A DNA stretch of 7,005 nt from NCBI GenBank assembly GCA_947458795.1, contig CANHCD010000109.1, positions 1 through 7,005 of the forward strand, read 5' to 3'. Below the pieces are notes generated by a model. It saw nothing but the letters and a program-made list of their open reading frames with translations, ran no database searches and was not told the DNA's origin. Shown here piece after piece: positions 6,042 through 7,005 of this stretch (its first letter is position 1; each line of letters begins with the position of its first letter). Both the position numbers and the translations under genes were made by a program. This DNA comes from Cyclobacteriaceae bacterium. Its GTDB lineage: Bacteria; Bacteroidota; Bacteroidia; Cytophagales; Cyclobacteriaceae.

Positions 6042-7005
6042 ATGAATACCCCAAACACCCAGTTTAACTACGTGAACTACCTCTGGAATGAGGAGAAAGC
6101 TGCGCAGCTCGAAGGCAATGAAGTTGACCTATTCCTCTACCGTTCCAACCTCCTCGGAGCGGACCTCAGAATCACAAATTATGGGGGAGGAAATACCTCC
6201 TGCAAAACAAAAGAACTGGACCCTTTAACCAAAACCTGGGTGGAAGTGATGTGGATCAAAGGCTCAGGTGGAGATATCGGGACGATGACCCGCTCTGGAC
6301 TTGCAGGACTTTATGTAGACAAATTGAATGCCTTAAAAGGCATCTACCGAGGCTTGGAACACGAAGACGAAATGGTGGGATTATTTGGGCATTGCCTCTA
6401 CGACTTGGACTCCAAAGCTCCTTCCATTGACACTCCCCTCCATGGCTTTTTGCCCTTCAAACACATCGACCACCTACACCCAGACGCAGCCATCGCCATA
6501 GCCGCCTCCAAGGATGGAGAGGAAATCACCAAAACCCTTTGGAAAGGAGCGATTGCTTGGGTGCCTTGGCAGCGACCTGGATTTGACTTGGGACTCAAAC
6601 TCAGGGAGGCCTTGGACAAAAATCCCGGCATTCGAGGCATTATGCTTGGAGGTCACGGCCTATTTACCTGGGGAGATACATCCTATGACTGCTACCTCAA
6701 CAGTTTGGAAGTCATTGAAACTGCCTCCGCATTTCTAGCTGAAAACTATGGTAAAAAACGACCTGTTTTTGGAGGAGAAAAAATCAAATCCTTACCCCCT
6801 GACCAACGGAAAAGCCAAGCGGCTCAACTCGCACCGCTTTTGCGTGGATTGGCATCTTCAGCATCCCGAATGGTGGGCACCTTCACCGACAAGGAGGTAG
6901 TTTTGGAGTTTAGCAATAGCCAGGATCTGCAACGGCTAGCTCCCATGGGAACCAGCTGTCCGGATCACTTTCTCCGTACCAAAATCTCACCTTTGGTTCT
7001 TGACC
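6042..7005 (+). CDS. bifunctional rhamnulose-1-phosphate aldolase/short-chain dehydrogenase, N-terminal part
   Basis: The first 321 codons are visible; the frame is open at the right edge. Family members are about 700 residues, with an N-terminal class II aldolase domain and a C-terminal SDR domain, so the SDR half lies outside. Aldolase features seen: GGGNTSCK (48-55) and IKGSGGDIG (72-80), which fit phosphate-binding loops; HIDHLHPDA (141-149), where His144 and His146 are probable metal ligands; and GGHGLFTWG (203-211), with His205 as the third. The 61-residue spacing to the third His agrees with fuculose aldolase. Expected chemistry: cleavage of L-rhamnulose 1-phosphate to dihydroxyacetone phosphate and L-lactaldehyde, which the missing half would oxidise to lactate. 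An in-frame TGA at 6027-6029 supports the ATG at 6042. Rhamnose is the likely substrate by family; related 6-deoxysugars are possible. It resembles the RhaEW type of Bacillus and Chloroflexus. Isomerase, kinase and transporter genes may follow. Confidence 0.9.
   Translation, partial: MNTPNTQFNYVNYLWNEEKAAQLEGNEVDLFLYRSNLLGADLRITNYGGGNTSCKTKELDPLTKTWVEVMWIKGSGGDIGTMTRSGLAGLYVDKLNALKGIYRGLEHEDEMVGLFGHCLYDLDSKAPSIDTPLHGFLPFKHIDHLHPDAAIAIAASKDGEEITKTLWKGAIAWVPWQRPGFDLGLKLREALDKNPGIRGIMLGGHGLFTWGDTSYDCYLNSLEVIETASAFLAENYGKKRPVFGGEKIKSLPPDQRKSQAAQLAPLLRGLASSASRMVGTFTDKEVVLEFSNSQDLQRLAPMGTSCPDHFLRTKISPLVLD

Noticed and set aside
1..7005. Defence island, phage, transposon or biosynthetic cluster
   Set aside because: Every clear gene belongs to a common housekeeping or metabolic family. 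No transposase, integrase, nuclease, reverse transcriptase or synthetase motif was seen, and there are no target-site duplications or long terminal repeats.

Overview
The window looks like an ordinary chromosomal stretch from a member of the Bacteroidota, probably Cytophagales (Cyclobacteriaceae or Algoriphagus-like). That assignment is an inference from the gene families (a Bacteroidota-type YfhO membrane protein, a DUF2911 secreted protein, a RhaD/SDR fusion aldolase), from start codons that lack Shine-Dalgarno purines, and from moderate GC content. No mobile element, CRISPR array, rRNA or tRNA gene was recognised.

Layout. Positions 1-2799 (+ strand) hold a compact gene cluster: the C-terminal 518 residues of a YfhO-family multi-pass membrane protein, a class I SAM-dependent methyltransferase that overlaps it by 14 bp, and 11 bp further on a SlyD-type FKBP prolyl isomerase. 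Positions 2800-3012 separate this cluster from a convergent minus-strand pair. This gap holds a long imperfect inverted repeat that runs into the slyD stop codon, and an 18-bp perfect palindrome that may end transcription from the opposite side. Positions 3013-4881 (- strand) hold an SDR oxidoreductase followed, 150 bp downstream, by an ABC-transporter ATPase with a C-terminal TOBE-like domain and no permease in view. A 262-bp divergent region rich in short palindromes leads to a secreted DUF2911 protein (5144-5740, +), which ends in a textbook intrinsic terminator. After 301 bp without a gene, the first 321 codons of a bifunctional rhamnulose-1-phosphate aldolase/short-chain dehydrogenase begin at 6042 and run off the right edge.

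How the genes fit together. YfhO (a GT-C-like predicted glycosyltransferase/flippase-type membrane protein) with a methyltransferase suggests modification of an envelope glycan or lipid-linked sugar. SlyD is a general folding helper that probably shares the transcript. The aldolase is probably the start or an internal gene of a 6-deoxysugar (rhamnose/fucose) catabolic operon extending beyond the window, with a nested inverted repeat upstream as a possible operator. The SDR and ABC ATPase cannot be tied to a pathway from the sequence alone. I found no convincing undescribed system; the most unusual signals are non-coding (the inverted repeats at 2788-2887, 4948-4978 and 5946-5986).
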